Source of the DNA: Methylobacterium gossipiicola
GTDB lineage: Bacteria > Pseudomonadota > Alphaproteobacteria > Rhizobiales > Beijerinckiaceae
Length of the DNA stretch: 64,000 bases
Assembly (NCBI RefSeq): GCF_900113485.1
Contig: NZ_FOPM01000003.1
Span: 1-64,000, forward strand
Direction of reading: 5' to 3'
A program made the translations under genes and the position numbers. This document shows, piece after piece, positions 48,609 through 57,803 of this stretch. The notes beneath the pieces are model-generated. The model was not told where the DNA came from, made no database searches, and saw nothing but the letters and a program-made list of their open reading frames with translations. Position 1 is the first letter of the stretch. Each line of letters starts with the position of its first letter.

Positions 48609-49619
48609 CTAGTTCCCGGACGCGAAGGCGAGGCCGCTGAGCATGGCGGCACCCAGCACGAGGACGAAGGCGCCGGCCAGGAGTTCGAGGCCGGCCACCG
48701 CCCGGGCGCCGGCCTCGCCCCGGCCCCCGGCGAGGCGCAGGGCGAGGGCTTTGGCGAAGACCGCGAGGCTCGCCAGCGCCCCCGTGGTGAGGGCCGTGCC
48801 GAGCGCCATGGCGAAGGTCGCGGCGATGCCGGCCGCCATCATGTTCTGCGAGGCGGCGAAGACCAGGATGAGCACCGCCCCGGCGCAGGGGCGCGAGCCG
48901 GCGGCCAGCACCACGCCGGCCCGCTCGCGCCAGGTGCCGAGGCGGGCGAGCGCCGCGCCGTCGCTGAGGTGGACGTGGCCGCAATCCGCGCCGCAGGCCT
49001 TCGCCGGAACGCCTCGCCCCAGGGCGGCGAGGCGCCCGGCCTTGCGCCACGTGATCGTGAGACCGAGTAAAGCCACGAGGGCGAAGCTCACGGTCTCGAT
49101 GACGGTGCCGGCGCGGGTCATGGCGGCGGCGGTGACGTGGAGGAGGAGGCTGCCGATGCCGACGAGGCTGACCGCCACCAGGGCTTGCAGCAGGGCGGCG
49201 GCGAAGCTCAAGGAAAAGCCCCGTACCAGCGCCCGCTCCCCGGCGACGATGTAGCCGGCGATCACCGCCTTGCCGTGGCCCGGACCGGCGGCGTGGAAGA
49301 TGCCGTAGCTGAAGCCCAGCAGCAGCATCGGCCCCCAGCCGCCCCCGGCCTTGATGGCCTGAAGCGCGCCCTGGAGGCTGCGGGAGAAGCTCGATTGCAG
49401 GGCGAGGATCCAGCCGCCGAGGCCCGTGGCCGAGGGCGCGGCCTCGCGGAAGCCGATGCCGAAGGGCGAGCGCGGCGGCGGCGTCGCCACGTCCGGCCCG
49501 AGGACGAGCATGAGACCCGTGAGCAGACCGGCGGCGATCACCGTGGCGCCGACCGCCAGCGCGAGGCGGCGGCCGAAGAGGGACGGCGGCCGCGCCGCGA
49601 GGGCGACGCCTACGGACAT
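48609..49619 (-). CDS. NicO-family (nickel/cobalt) membrane transporter
   Basis: A 336-residue polytopic inner-membrane protein (about seven helices). Family segments: SYGIFHAAGPGHGKAVIAGYIV (about 104-125, His-containing helix), AAGSRPCAGAVLILVFA, and a cytosolic loop with CGADCGHVHLS that could hold metal. The usual HxxxxD of NiCoT is not seen, so this belongs to the NicO/RcnA-like group that may import or export Ni or Co. The ATG at 49619 overlaps the stop of the DUF1007 gene by 10 bp, so the two are one unit. Confidence 0.88.
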   Translation of the reverse strand: MSVGVALAARPPSLFGRRLALAVGATVIAAGLLTGLMLVLGPDVATPPPRSPFGIGFREAAPSATGLGGWILALQSSFSRSLQGALQAIKAGGGWGPMLLLGFSYGIFHAAGPGHGKAVIAGYIVAGERALVRGFSLSFAAALLQALVAVSLVGIGSLLLHVTAAAMTRAGTVIETVSFALVALLGLTITWRKAGRLAALGRGVPAKACGADCGHVHLSDGAALARLGTWRERAGVVLAAGSRPCAGAVLILVFAASQNMMAAGIAATFAMALGTALTTGALASLAVFAKALALRLAGGRGEAGARAVAGLELLAGAFVLVLGAAMLSGLAFASGN

Positions 49620-50287
49620 GCGACGATGATCCGGTTGGCGAACTGACTGCCGTAGTTGGAGGCGGCGGTCAGGGCTTCGAAGAACGCTTCCGACATGCCG
49701 GCCTTGGCGTCGGCGGTTTTGGCGGCTTCCGGTTTCGGCCGGGTCACTGTGGCGGCGCAGCCCGAGGGCGCCCCGGAGAGACGGGCGGCGTCGGAATCCT
49801 CCGACAACGCGAAGGCGACGAAGTAGGTGGGGTCGTAGACCTCGAGGGCCGCCACCCCGCGCCCCGGCGCCACGGGCGTCTTGAGGGGCAGCAGGAAGGT
49901 CATGGTGAGCTTGCCGCCCTCCATGCTCATGCGCGGTTCGGTGGGATCGGCGAAGAGCTGTTCCTTGCCGGCGATCTTGAGCTTGGTGAAGTAGCCGAAC
50001 TCGGCGAGATTCGCGGTGTTCTCGCGGGCGAGACTCGCCAATTCCTCGGGCGAGTAGACGCCGTCGCCATTGGTGTCGAGACCCTGCACAACGAACGCGG
50101 AATAGGAGGGATCGAACGTCCAGGCGTTGCGGATGCCGGTGACGCGCCCGCCCTCGCCGTAGGCGATCTCGGCTTTCGAGGTCACGAAGACGTGGGGATG
50201 GGCCTGGGCCGGAGGACTGGCCGCGACACTCGCCACCAGGGCGCAAAGACCGGTCAGGGCGTGGGTGGTCGGAGCGGGACGGGGCAT
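49610..50287 (-). CDS. DUF1007 family periplasmic protein
   Basis: A 225-residue exported protein with DUF1007 hallmarks: a signal peptide (about 1-28, cleavage near AQA-HP), the HPHVFVTSKAEIAYGEGGRV start, RNAWTFDPSYSAFVVQGLD, an EF-hand-like LDTNGDGVYSPEEL at about 69-82 (a Ca or Mn site), and DPTYFVAFALSE. DUF1007 genes are commonly joined to NicO transporters, where they may bring metal to the pump; the His-Pro-His N-terminus of the mature form is a plausible metal ligand. Overlaps the NicO start by 10 bp. Confidence 0.9.
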   Translation of the reverse strand: MPRPAPTTHALTGLCALVASVAASPPAQAHPHVFVTSKAEIAYGEGGRVTGIRNAWTFDPSYSAFVVQGLDTNGDGVYSPEELASLARENTANLAEFGYFTKLKIAGKEQLFADPTEPRMSMEGGKLTMTFLLPLKTPVAPGRGVAALEVYDPTYFVAFALSEDSDAARLSGAPSGCAATVTRPKPEAAKTADAKAGMSEAFFEALTAASNYGSQFANRIIVACP

Positions 50288-50402
50288 GGAGCGGGACGCT
50301 CGCGGGTCATGGTGAAGAAAGCGTAAACGCCGCCCTCCGCCATGCGTGGGCCGTCGCCACTAGTCTCGGCTCAGTGGGGCGAAAGCGAGGCGTCGGGCCG
50401 CC

Positions 50403-52127
50403 TCACGCCGCCCGGACGTGGTCGAGGAAGTCGGTGATGCGGTGGTCGAGGGCGCGGCTGGCTGCCGCCACCCGGTCGGCGGCGCCCCGCACCGAATCGG
50501 CCGCTTCGGCGCAGGTGGCGGCGGCGCCCCCCACCGTGGCGATGCCGCCCGAGACGGCCTCGGCCCTGGCCTCGGCATCGGTGATGCTCACCCCGATGCG
50601 CTGGCTGGCGGACCGTTGCGCGGCCCCGGCCTCGGCCCGGGCGGCATCGGCCCGCGTCATCTGCATCAGGGTGTCGGCGATGGCTTCGAGGGCCTCGAGG
50701 GTCTCGGTCGTGGCGGAACGGATCGCCGCGATCTGGCCCCCCACGGTCTCGGTGGCGCGGGCCGTTTCGGCGGCGAGGGCCTTCACCTCGCCGGCCACCA
50801 CGGCGAAGCCCCGGCCCGCGTCCCCGGCCCGGGCGGCCTCGATGGTGGCGTTGAGGGCCAGGAGGTTCGTCTGCGCGGCAAGGCCCGAAATGGTCCCGAC
50901 GACGTGCCCGATGCGGCTTCCGGCGCGTTCGAGGGCGTCCGCAGCCGCGCGGGTGGTGGCGATCTCGCGACGGGCGAGATCGGACAGGGCGGCGCGAACG
51001 GGCTCCTGCTCGTCGATGACCGCGCTCGCCGCCTCGACGTCGCGACGCGCGCTCCCGGCCTCCCGCACGGCGTCGACGGCCTGCGCGGCGGATTGGGACA
51101 CGAGGCTCGCCTGATCGCGGGTGAGATCGACGGCGGTTCCGACGGCGGCGGCGGCGGCGGTCATGGCGTGGGCGGCACTGGTGAGATCGGCCACGACATT
51201 GCGGGCCTCGGCCTCGAACGCTTCAGTCGCCGTGCCGAGGCGCGTGGCGCGCTCGGCCTCCCGGGCGATGGCCGAGAGGGCGTCGGCGTCGGACGCCACC
51301 TTCTGAATGATGGCGCCCCGCAGGACGGCGATGGATCGGGCCATGGCGCCGAACTCGTCGCGCCGCCCGGTGAGCGGAACCTCCGGGGCCAGGTCGAGGT
51401 CGGCGAGGCGCCGGATGGCGCGACCGAGCCCGTCGAGGGGACGGCGGATCTCGCGGGCGACGATCCAGAGGGCCAGGGCGAGGGTCGCGAGGACGATGGC
51501 GCCGGCGGCCAGGATGGTGACGAGACGCGTCCGCTCGGCCAGGATCGCGGCGGCGGCCCGCGCATCGGTGAGGTCGGCCATGGTCGCCTGCCCGATCGCG
51601 GTGATTTCGGCGACCATGCGCCGACGGCTGGCGACGGTGGCCTCATCGGTTCCCTGAATCAGGGCGGCTTTCGGTGAGACGGTGAGACCGAGTTCGGCGG
51701 TGTCCGCCTGATAGGACTGGAATTCCGTGAGCATGAGGTCGAGCTTGCGCCGGACCGGATCGGGCACATACCCGTCGAGGCGCGCGAGCAGGGCGGCCTT
51801 GCTCTCGGTGACGCGGGCCAGCGCCTGCTTGAGGGCCGAGAACTGCGTGCGCGCGCCGTCGACGTCGTCGGCCGTGTAGACGGCATCGGCCGCCACGACG
51901 GTCCGTTCGATGGCGAGGGCGAGATCCTGGGCCGAGAGGGCGCGCTCCCACACGGCCTCCACCGTCGCGGCGTGCAGCCGCTGGCGCCCGGCCGCCCAAT
52001 CGTTGAAGACCGCGAGCCCGAGGGTGCCGAGGGAGAGAACCCCGAGCACCAGGGCGAGCTTTCCGCTCAGGGTGAATTGTCGGGGAACGGCGCGACCGCG
52101 TCCGACCTGACCGAGTTTGAACCGCAT
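50403..52127 (-). CDS. Methyl-accepting chemotaxis protein
   Basis: A 574-residue receptor. N-terminal helix (about 22-42), periplasmic helical ligand domain (about 43-205, four-helix type; TADDVDGARTQFSALKQ), second helix (about 205-226), HAMP (about 226-280, REIRRPLDGLGRAIRRLADLDL), and the MA signalling domain with the hairpin tip GLAAQTNLLALNATIEAARAGDAGRGFAVVAGEV around 400-435. No C-terminal tether pentapeptide for CheR is seen. No other chemotaxis genes are in the window. The ligand cannot be guessed. Confidence 0.93.
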   Translation of the reverse strand: MRFKLGQVGRGRAVPRQFTLSGKLALVLGVLSLGTLGLAVFNDWAAGRQRLHAATVEAVWERALSAQDLALAIERTVVAADAVYTADDVDGARTQFSALKQALARVTESKAALLARLDGYVPDPVRRKLDLMLTEFQSYQADTAELGLTVSPKAALIQGTDEATVASRRRMVAEITAIGQATMADLTDARAAAAILAERTRLVTILAAGAIVLATLALALWIVAREIRRPLDGLGRAIRRLADLDLAPEVPLTGRRDEFGAMARSIAVLRGAIIQKVASDADALSAIAREAERATRLGTATEAFEAEARNVVADLTSAAHAMTAAAAAVGTAVDLTRDQASLVSQSAAQAVDAVREAGSARRDVEAASAVIDEQEPVRAALSDLARREIATTRAAADALERAGSRIGHVVGTISGLAAQTNLLALNATIEAARAGDAGRGFAVVAGEVKALAAETARATETVGGQIAAIRSATTETLEALEAIADTLMQMTRADAARAEAGAAQRSASQRIGVSITDAEARAEAVSGGIATVGGAAATCAEAADSVRGAADRVAAASRALDHRITDFLDHVRAA

Positions 52128-52285
52128 CGACCTTCGTCCGTTCGGAAAGACCTCCGAGCCTATGACGGGGCGCGGCTTGCCGAATGTTTAAATCGAGGCG
52201 GCTAAGCGATTGAGGGAATTAGAGTTTTCCAAAGGCAATCGCGGCCCGTCCGCCGCACCGGACGGTGGACGGGCCGCTGCGCGGA

Positions 52286-52630
52286 TCAGTCGGCGGAGGC
52301 GACGTCGATCCGGTCACCCCGGCGCGAGAACGCGATGGTGGTCTCGCGGCCATCGGCGCCCAGCGCCCCCGGCACGGAGAGGTGCACGGTCTGGTCGGCG
52401 TTGAGCGTCGTGATCAGGCGGATCACCGGCGGCTGGTCGGAGCCGGAATTGACCGAGGCCAGGGTGGCGACGACGCGGTACCCGTCCTTGGTCGGGGTGT
52501 AATAGGCCGTGCCCCGGAAGGTCGCGAGGTCGATGGAGATCGGCTTGGCGGCTTCGAGTTCGGTGGCCCGGGCGGCGGGAGCGGCGAGGGACGACAGCAA
52601 GGCGGCGGTGGCGAGGAGGGTGGAGCGCAT
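52286..52630 (-). CDS. Small secreted protein, unknown function
   Basis: A 114-residue exported protein: signal peptide about 1-23 (MRSTLLATAALLSSLAAPAARA) then a beta-rich mature part (ISIDLATFRGTAYYTPTKDGYRVVATL, PPVIRLITTLNADQTVHL). No domain recognised. Similar short proteins are common in Methylobacteriaceae. ATG 52630 opens the signal peptide; the longer in-frame readings upstream cross an AT-rich stretch that looks like promoter DNA. Confidence 0.75.
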   Translation of the reverse strand: MRSTLLATAALLSSLAAPAARATELEAAKPISIDLATFRGTAYYTPTKDGYRVVATLASVNSGSDQPPVIRLITTLNADQTVHLSVPGALGADGRETTIAFSRRGDRIDVASAD

Positions 52631-52715
52631 GGGAATGGCCTGTGCGGTTACTGTCCGCCGGGAGTGCCCGTACGGAGAGCCGGTTGCACCGGGAGACCGC
52701 TTTATGCCGGGAGGA

Positions 52716-52752
52716 TTGTGCATCGCGAAGAGGGATTTTTCGCATCGCACAA
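52716..52752. repeat. Imperfect inverted repeat in the leader of the gene ending at 52630
   Basis: TTGTGCATCGCGAA (52716-52729) and TTCGCATCGCACAA (52739-52752) can pair at 11 of 14 positions around a 9-nt loop. It lies in an AT-richer 245-bp spacer between the secreted protein and ccmH and could be an operator or a leader hairpin. Confidence 0.4.
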
Positions 52753-52874
52753 ATGCTTTTGGTGCATGGATATTGGAAAAATTTGCCGGAGGCATGAATA
52801 AAATGCAGGGTCATGCCCCTGGCGTGACGGTGCCGGCCGGGTCCAGCCGGCTGTCCGCGTCGCGCGGAGGGCGG

Positions 52875-53345
52875 TCAGTCGCGTCGCGTGAGAGCGGCGA
52901 TCTCGGCTTGCTCGGCGGCGGTGAGGCCCTGCGGCGCGGGGTCGGCACGGCGGCGGGACAGGCGCCAGAGGCCGAACAGGCCGAGGCCCAGGGCGGCGAG
53001 GGGGGTCAGCCACAGGAGCAGGGTGTGGAGGGCAAAGACCGGCCGCAGGAGCACGTATTCACCGTAGCGGCCGACGACGTAGGCCTGGACCTGTTCATTG
53101 TCATCGCCGGCCTGGAGGCGCTCGCGTACGATGAGACGCAGATCCTTGGCGAGGGGCGCGTCGGAATCGTCGATGGACTGATTCTGGCACACGAGGCAGC
53201 GCAGGCCGGCGGAGATGTCCCGCGCCCGTGCTTCGAGGGCCGGGTCCTTCAGGACCTCGTCGGGCTGGACCGCGTGCGCCCCCCCGGCGGTGAGAAGGGC
53301 TCCCCCGAGGGCGAGGAGGAGCGCGACGCGCGGGGCGGCGCTCAT
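52875..53345 (-). CDS. ccmH: Cytochrome c-type biogenesis protein CcmH (CycL)
   Basis: A 156-residue membrane-anchored thiol oxidoreductase that reduces the heme-binding cysteines of apocytochrome c. Signal-like N-terminus (about 1-25), the redox site LRCLVCQNQSIDDSDAPLAKDLR (about 49-71, CxxC), a membrane helix about 105-128, and a short tail. Normal length. It overlaps ccmF by four bases (ATGA), and closes the ccmI-ccmE-ccmF-ccmH string (cycHJKL). Confidence 0.96.
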   Translation of the reverse strand: MSAAPRVALLLALGGALLTAGGAHAVQPDEVLKDPALEARARDISAGLRCLVCQNQSIDDSDAPLAKDLRLIVRERLQAGDDNEQVQAYVVGRYGEYVLLRPVFALHTLLLWLTPLAALGLGLFGLWRLSRRRADPAPQGLTAAEQAEIAALTRRD

Positions 53346-55348
53346 TCCGCCGCCGCCATGCCGGCCGGCAGGGCCTTCGCCTTGGCCCTGGCCGGGGCGC
53401 CGACCCGCATGCGGCGGTCCGTGAGGGACACCGCGCCGCCGAGCGCCATGACCACGGCGCCGAGCCAGATCAGCAGCACCAGGGGCTTGTAGTAGAGGCG
53501 CAGGCCGATGCTGCCGCCCTCCGGCATCACCTCGCCCAGACTCGCATAGACCTGGCTCGCCCCGATGGTGAGGAGGCCGGATTCCGTCACCGTCATGCGG
53601 CGGCTCGGATAGAAGCGCTTGCCCGTCTCGACGGTGCCGATCATGTCGCCGGCCCGGTTGCGGATGGTGAGGAAGGCGGTCGTCTCTGAGTAGTTCTCGC
53701 CCATGCGCGGGCCGACCCGGTCGAGGGTGGCGACGTAGGGGCCGGAGGCCAGGGTCTCGCCCGGCTTCAAGGTCTTCAGCCCCTCCGTCGCCCAGCCCTG
53801 CGCGGCGATGCCCAGCACCACGACACCGACGCCCGCATGGGCGAGCGCCGTGCCCCAGGCCGAACGCGGCAGGCCCATGGCTCGGCGCCAGACCACGCCG
53901 GCGCCGCGGGCCCGGCTGGCGCCGTAGCCGCGGGCGCGGGACACGATCTCCAGGGCCGACCCGATGACGAGATAGACGCCCAGACCGATGCCCACGGGGG
54001 CCATCATCGGCCCGCCCCAGGTGTAGGCCAGCACCGCGAGCCCGACCACGAGGGCGACGGCCAGCGCGGCGAACAGGCGTTGGGAGGCGGCGTGCACGTC
54101 GCCCCGCTTCCACGCCAGGGTCTGGCCGAAGGGCACGATGAGCAGCAGCGGCACCGCCAGGGGGATGAAGGTGTAGTTGAAGAAGGGCGGCCCGACGGAG
54201 ATCTTCTCCGCCGTCAGGGATTCGAGCAGCAGCGGATAGAGCGTGCCGGTGAACACCGTGGCGCAGGCGGCGGCCAGCAGCAGGTTGTTCATCACCAGGG
54301 CGCCCTCGCGGGAGATCGGCGCGAACAGGCCGCCCTGGCGCAGCATCGGCGCCCGCCACGCGAACAGGGTCAGCGAGCCGCCGATGAACAGGATCAGGAT
54401 GGCGAGGATGAAGATGCCCCGCGTCGGGTCGGTGGCGAAGGAATGCACCGAGGTGAGCACGCCCGAGCGGACGATGAAGGTGCCGAGCAGGGAGAGCGAG
54501 AAGGTCAGGATGGCCAGCAGCACCGTCCACACCTTCAGGGCGTCGCGCTTCTCCATCACCACGGTGGAGTGCAGCAGGGCCGTACCGGCGAGCCACGGCA
54601 TCAGGGAGGCGTTCTCCACCGGGTCCCAGAACCACCAGCCGCCCCAGCCGAGCTCGTAGTAAGCCCAGTACGACCCCATGGCGATGCCGAGGGTCAGGAA
54701 GCTCCAGGCGGTGAGCGTCCAGGGCCGCACGGCGCGGGCCCAGACGGCGTCGATGCGCCCGTCGATGAGGGCCGCGATGGCGAACGCGAAGGTGATCGAG
54801 AACCCGACATAGCCGACGTAGAGGAGCGGCGGGTGGATCGCGAGGCCGAAATCCTGCAGCAGCGGGTTGAGGTCGTTGCCCTCCACCGGGGCCGGACTCA
54901 CCCGCGTGAACGGGTTCGAGGTCGTGATGATGAACAGCACGAACACGAAGGTGATGAGGCCCTGCACCGCGAGGGTGTTGGCCCGCAGGGTCGGCGGCAC
55001 GGAGTTGCGCGCGACCGCCACCAGGGCGCCGAACAGGGTGAGGATGAGCACCCAGAGCAGCATCGAGCCCTCGTGGTTCCCCCACACGCCCGACAGCTTG
55101 TAGAGGAAAGGCTTCAGCGTGTGCGAGTTCTCGACCACGTTCTGGACCGAGAAGTCCGAGGTGGCGTGGGCGTAGGTGAGGGCGCCGAAGCTGAACAGGA
55201 TGCAGGCGAAGGCGCCGAGCGCGGCCGGCGTCGCCACGGCGCGCAGGGCCTGATCGCCCGAGCGGGCGGCCCAGACCGGCATCACCGCCTGGACGAGGGA
55301 CAGGGCGAGCGCCAGGGCGAGGGCGAAGTGGCCGACTTCGATCAGCAC
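53342..55348 (-). CDS. ccmF: Heme lyase CcmF (CycK)
   Basis: A 668-residue inner-membrane protein with about 14 helices that joins heme to the CXXCH cysteines of apocytochromes c in the periplasm. The WWD domain is WGGWWFWDPVENASLMPWL at about 232-250, and periplasmic His residues are in the expected loops. NPLLQDFGLAIHPPLLY is the conserved stretch before it. Length typical. Its start is 31 bp downstream of ccmE in the operon. Confidence 0.97.
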   Translation of the reverse strand: MLIEVGHFALALALALSLVQAVMPVWAARSGDQALRAVATPAALGAFACILFSFGALTYAHATSDFSVQNVVENSHTLKPFLYKLSGVWGNHEGSMLLWVLILTLFGALVAVARNSVPPTLRANTLAVQGLITFVFVLFIITTSNPFTRVSPAPVEGNDLNPLLQDFGLAIHPPLLYVGYVGFSITFAFAIAALIDGRIDAVWARAVRPWTLTAWSFLTLGIAMGSYWAYYELGWGGWWFWDPVENASLMPWLAGTALLHSTVVMEKRDALKVWTVLLAILTFSLSLLGTFIVRSGVLTSVHSFATDPTRGIFILAILILFIGGSLTLFAWRAPMLRQGGLFAPISREGALVMNNLLLAAACATVFTGTLYPLLLESLTAEKISVGPPFFNYTFIPLAVPLLLIVPFGQTLAWKRGDVHAASQRLFAALAVALVVGLAVLAYTWGGPMMAPVGIGLGVYLVIGSALEIVSRARGYGASRARGAGVVWRRAMGLPRSAWGTALAHAGVGVVVLGIAAQGWATEGLKTLKPGETLASGPYVATLDRVGPRMGENYSETTAFLTIRNRAGDMIGTVETGKRFYPSRRMTVTESGLLTIGASQVYASLGEVMPEGGSIGLRLYYKPLVLLIWLGAVVMALGGAVSLTDRRMRVGAPARAKAKALPAGMAAAE

Positions 55349-55379
55349 GGGATACAGTCCTTGAGGAGGAATTTTCGCA

Positions 55380-55934
55380 TCATCGCTCGCTGCGCTGCCC
55401 GAGCGTCTTGTCGGTGATCGCCGTGCTCGCGTCGGCGGGCTTGGTGTCCGCCGTCTTGGCCTCCGCCGGCTTGGCCTCGGCGGGCTTTTCGACCATGCCC
55501 TTGCCCTCCTGCCAGCGCCCCTGCGCCTTGAGGGCGTCGGCGACCTCGCGGGGCATGTAGGATTCGTCGTGCTTGGCCAGCACCGTGTCGGCCCGGAAGA
55601 TGCCGCCGGGTTCGAGACGGCCCTCGGCCACGATGCCCTGACCCTCGCGGAACAGGTCGGGCAGGAGGCCGCGATACTGCACCTGCACGGTGGCGTTGGT
55701 GTCGGTCACGGCGAAATCCACGGTCTGGTCCGGTCCGCGCTGGACGGAGCCGTCCTTCACGAGGCCACCGAGGCGGAACCGGGTGCCGGGGGCGACGCCC
55801 TGGGCAGCCACTTCGCTCGGCGAGCGGAAGAACACGATCGACCCGCTCATGGCCGACAGGATCAGCCCCAGCGCCAGGGCCAGCACGGCTCCGCAGGCGG
55901 CGATGAGGATCAGGCGGCGGCTCTTGCGGGTCAC
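55380..55934 (-). CDS. ccmE: Heme chaperone CcmE (CycJ)
   Basis: A 184-residue periplasmic heme chaperone, anchored by one helix (about 8-28). The heme-binding His is in [13 protein letters not shown] (about residue 127) with the conserved Tyr beside it. The GTG at 55934 ([15 protein letters not shown]) is chosen as the family start; the longer reading upstream to 56006 is not conserved in character. The C-terminus has an added, Lys/Ala/Pro-rich tail of about 45 residues ([19 protein letters not shown]) beyond the usual end. Confidence 0.95.
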   Translation of the reverse strand: MTRKSRRLILIAACGAVLALALGLILSAMSGSIVFFRSPSEVAAQGVAPGTRFRLGGLVKDGSVQRGPDQTVDFAVTDTNATVQVQYRGLLPDLFREGQGIVAEGRLEPGGIFRADTVLAKHDESYMPREVADALKAQGRWQEGKGMVEKPAEAKPAEAKTADTKPADASTAITDKTLGQRSER

Positions 55935-56089
55935 GCGGGTCGTCCCGTCTCGGGTTGTGGCGTCACGGACGCCGTCAGGCCGGACGGCGTCGGCGCCTCG
56001 CGGCAACCGGACCGTGTCCCGCCTCGTCCATGCAAGATGGTTTCGGACTCTGCGACGCCCGGGTCAAGGTCGACGTCCAGGACCGATTG

Positions 56090-57649
56090 TCAGGGGCGCG
56101 GCGCGTCGAGGCCGAGTTCGCGGGCGAGTTCGTCGAGACGCTCCTTGGCCTGGGGCTCGGGGCTCAGGGCCATGCGGGCGCGGTCGAGGGCCTGGATCGC
56201 CTGGGTGCGCTCGCCGAGCACGGCGTAGGACCGGACGAGGCGCAGCCAGTCGTCGACGCTCCCGCCCTTCGCGGCGAGGCGCCGATCGAGGCTGGCGACC
56301 ATGCCGCGGATGGCCGTGTCGCGCTCGGCCGCCGGCATGGCCTTCACGGCGGCCACCGCCGCCTCGGTGCCGGCCCGCGCGGCGTCCGCCGGGGAGGGGG
56401 CGCCTCCGGCCTCCGACGCGGCACCCTTCGCATCGCCCGCCTGAGGGGCTTCGCCCCGATCCTGCGCGGTCGGCGCCGGTTTATCCGCGCCCTCGCGGGT
56501 GAGCCCGAATTCGCTCGCCAATGCGTCGAGCCCCTGCAGGGCCGCCGCGTCGGAGGCCAGGGCCGTGCGGGCCTTGGCCAGGACGGTCCTGGCCCGGTCG
56601 CGCTCCCCGAGGACGCTTAAGGAGCCGACGAGACGCTGCCACTCGTCCGCCGTGCCGCCCTTCTCGGACAGGCGCCGGTCGAGGCCGTCCACCATGCCGC
56701 GAATGGCCGAATTCCGGCCTTCGGGGGGCATCGCCTGGAGGGCGGCGGCGGCACCGGCCTCGGGGGCGGCGCCGGCCCCTGGCCGAGCCGGATCGGCCTT
56801 CGGGGCCTCGCCCTTGAGGCGGGTGAGGTTGTCGCGCACGGCGGGCAGCCACGGCGCATCGGCGGGGGCGGTCTCCGCCAAGGCCGTGAGGCGCTGGATC
56901 GCCAGGGGAATGTCGCCGTCGAGTTCGGCCGCGCGGGCGAGGTAGAAGCGCGGCTTGGCCGCCGTGCCGTCGAGGGCCACGGCCCGCTCGAACAGGGCCC
57001 TGGCCTGGGGGGAGATCACGCCGTTGTTGCCGGCCATGAGGGCCTCGCCCCAGTCGGAGAGACGCTGCGGGGTCTCGCCGAGGAGGCGGGTGGCGGCCTC
57101 GTAGGCGTGGGCGGCGTCGTCGAACCGGCCCATGCGCATGTAGACGGGGGCGAGCACGGTCCAGCCACGCCCGTCCTTTGGGTCGCTGGCGAGGCGCGCC
57201 TCGATCTGCGCGATGGCGTTGAGGAGTTCCTGTCCGCCGTTCTGCACCGCCTGACGCTCGGCCGCCCCTTGCGCCGGCATGTGGGGCGAACCGTAGAGCC
57301 CGTAGGCGATGAGGGCCACGAGGGGGATCGTCGAGAGGGCGAAGGCGGAGGCGGCCCGGCGCTGGCGCAGGGCCGGCTCGGCGATGCCGGGAATGGCGGG
57401 AACGTCCGTCCGGCTCGTCCGCAGCAGGCGCCGTCCGGCCTCCGTGCGCGCGGCCTCGGCCTCGGGGGGCGCGATGAGGCCGCGCACGAGATCCCGCTCG
57501 ATCTCGCGCAGCTGGTCCTCGTAGAACGCGGCCTCCGTCGCCAGACCGCCGGCCTCCGCCGGAGGATTGGCCCGGCGCGACATGGGCCAGAGCAGGGCGA
57601 ACACCGCCGCGCCGGTCATGAGCGCCAGAATGAACCAGAGTGCCGTCAT
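56090..57649 (-). CDS. ccmI: Cytochrome c biogenesis protein CcmI (CycH) with duplicated C-terminal domain
   Basis: A 519-residue membrane protein that holds apocytochrome c for CcmF/H. Two helices (about 3-20 and 95-115) flank the cytosolic loop; TPR units follow at about 140-240 (PVYMRMGRFDDAAHAYEAA, ARALFERAVALDGT). The C-terminal 220 residues contain two copies of an 85-residue module (about 300-383 and 433-517; AIRGMVDGLDRRLSEKG and AIRGMVASLDRRLAAKG), joined by a 50-residue Ala/Gly/Pro linker. The usual CcmI has one such module. ATG 57649 has GAGG 4 bases upstream. It starts the operon. Confidence 0.93.
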   Translation of the reverse strand: MTALWFILALMTGAAVFALLWPMSRRANPPAEAGGLATEAAFYEDQLREIERDLVRGLIAPPEAEAARTEAGRRLLRTSRTDVPAIPGIAEPALRQRRAASAFALSTIPLVALIAYGLYGSPHMPAQGAAERQAVQNGGQELLNAIAQIEARLASDPKDGRGWTVLAPVYMRMGRFDDAAHAYEAATRLLGETPQRLSDWGEALMAGNNGVISPQARALFERAVALDGTAAKPRFYLARAAELDGDIPLAIQRLTALAETAPADAPWLPAVRDNLTRLKGEAPKADPARPGAGAAPEAGAAAALQAMPPEGRNSAIRGMVDGLDRRLSEKGGTADEWQRLVGSLSVLGERDRARTVLAKARTALASDAAALQGLDALASEFGLTREGADKPAPTAQDRGEAPQAGDAKGAASEAGGAPSPADAARAGTEAAVAAVKAMPAAERDTAIRGMVASLDRRLAAKGGSVDDWLRLVRSYAVLGERTQAIQALDRARMALSPEPQAKERLDELARELGLDAPRP

Positions 57650-57803
57650 CACGCCTCGAAATCCCCCAGCGCCCGCATGTAAGGCCACGCTCCGGCCCCT
57701 ACGATGCGAACCCACGGTGACACGGTGTCACGCGAAGGTTTGCGCGGCGCGACCTTAGCCGTGCGGGCCGGCCCCGCAAACCGCCCTCCTCGCGGCGCCC
57801 GCC

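Noticed and set aside
52716-52752. Inverted repeat read as a riboswitch
   Set aside because: Pairing is imperfect and no conserved riboswitch core is present; kept only as a low-confidence repeat.
53837-55417. 526-codon frame antisense to ccmF
   Set aside because: Shadow of a clear CcmF; the product is Gln/Arg/Gly low complexity.
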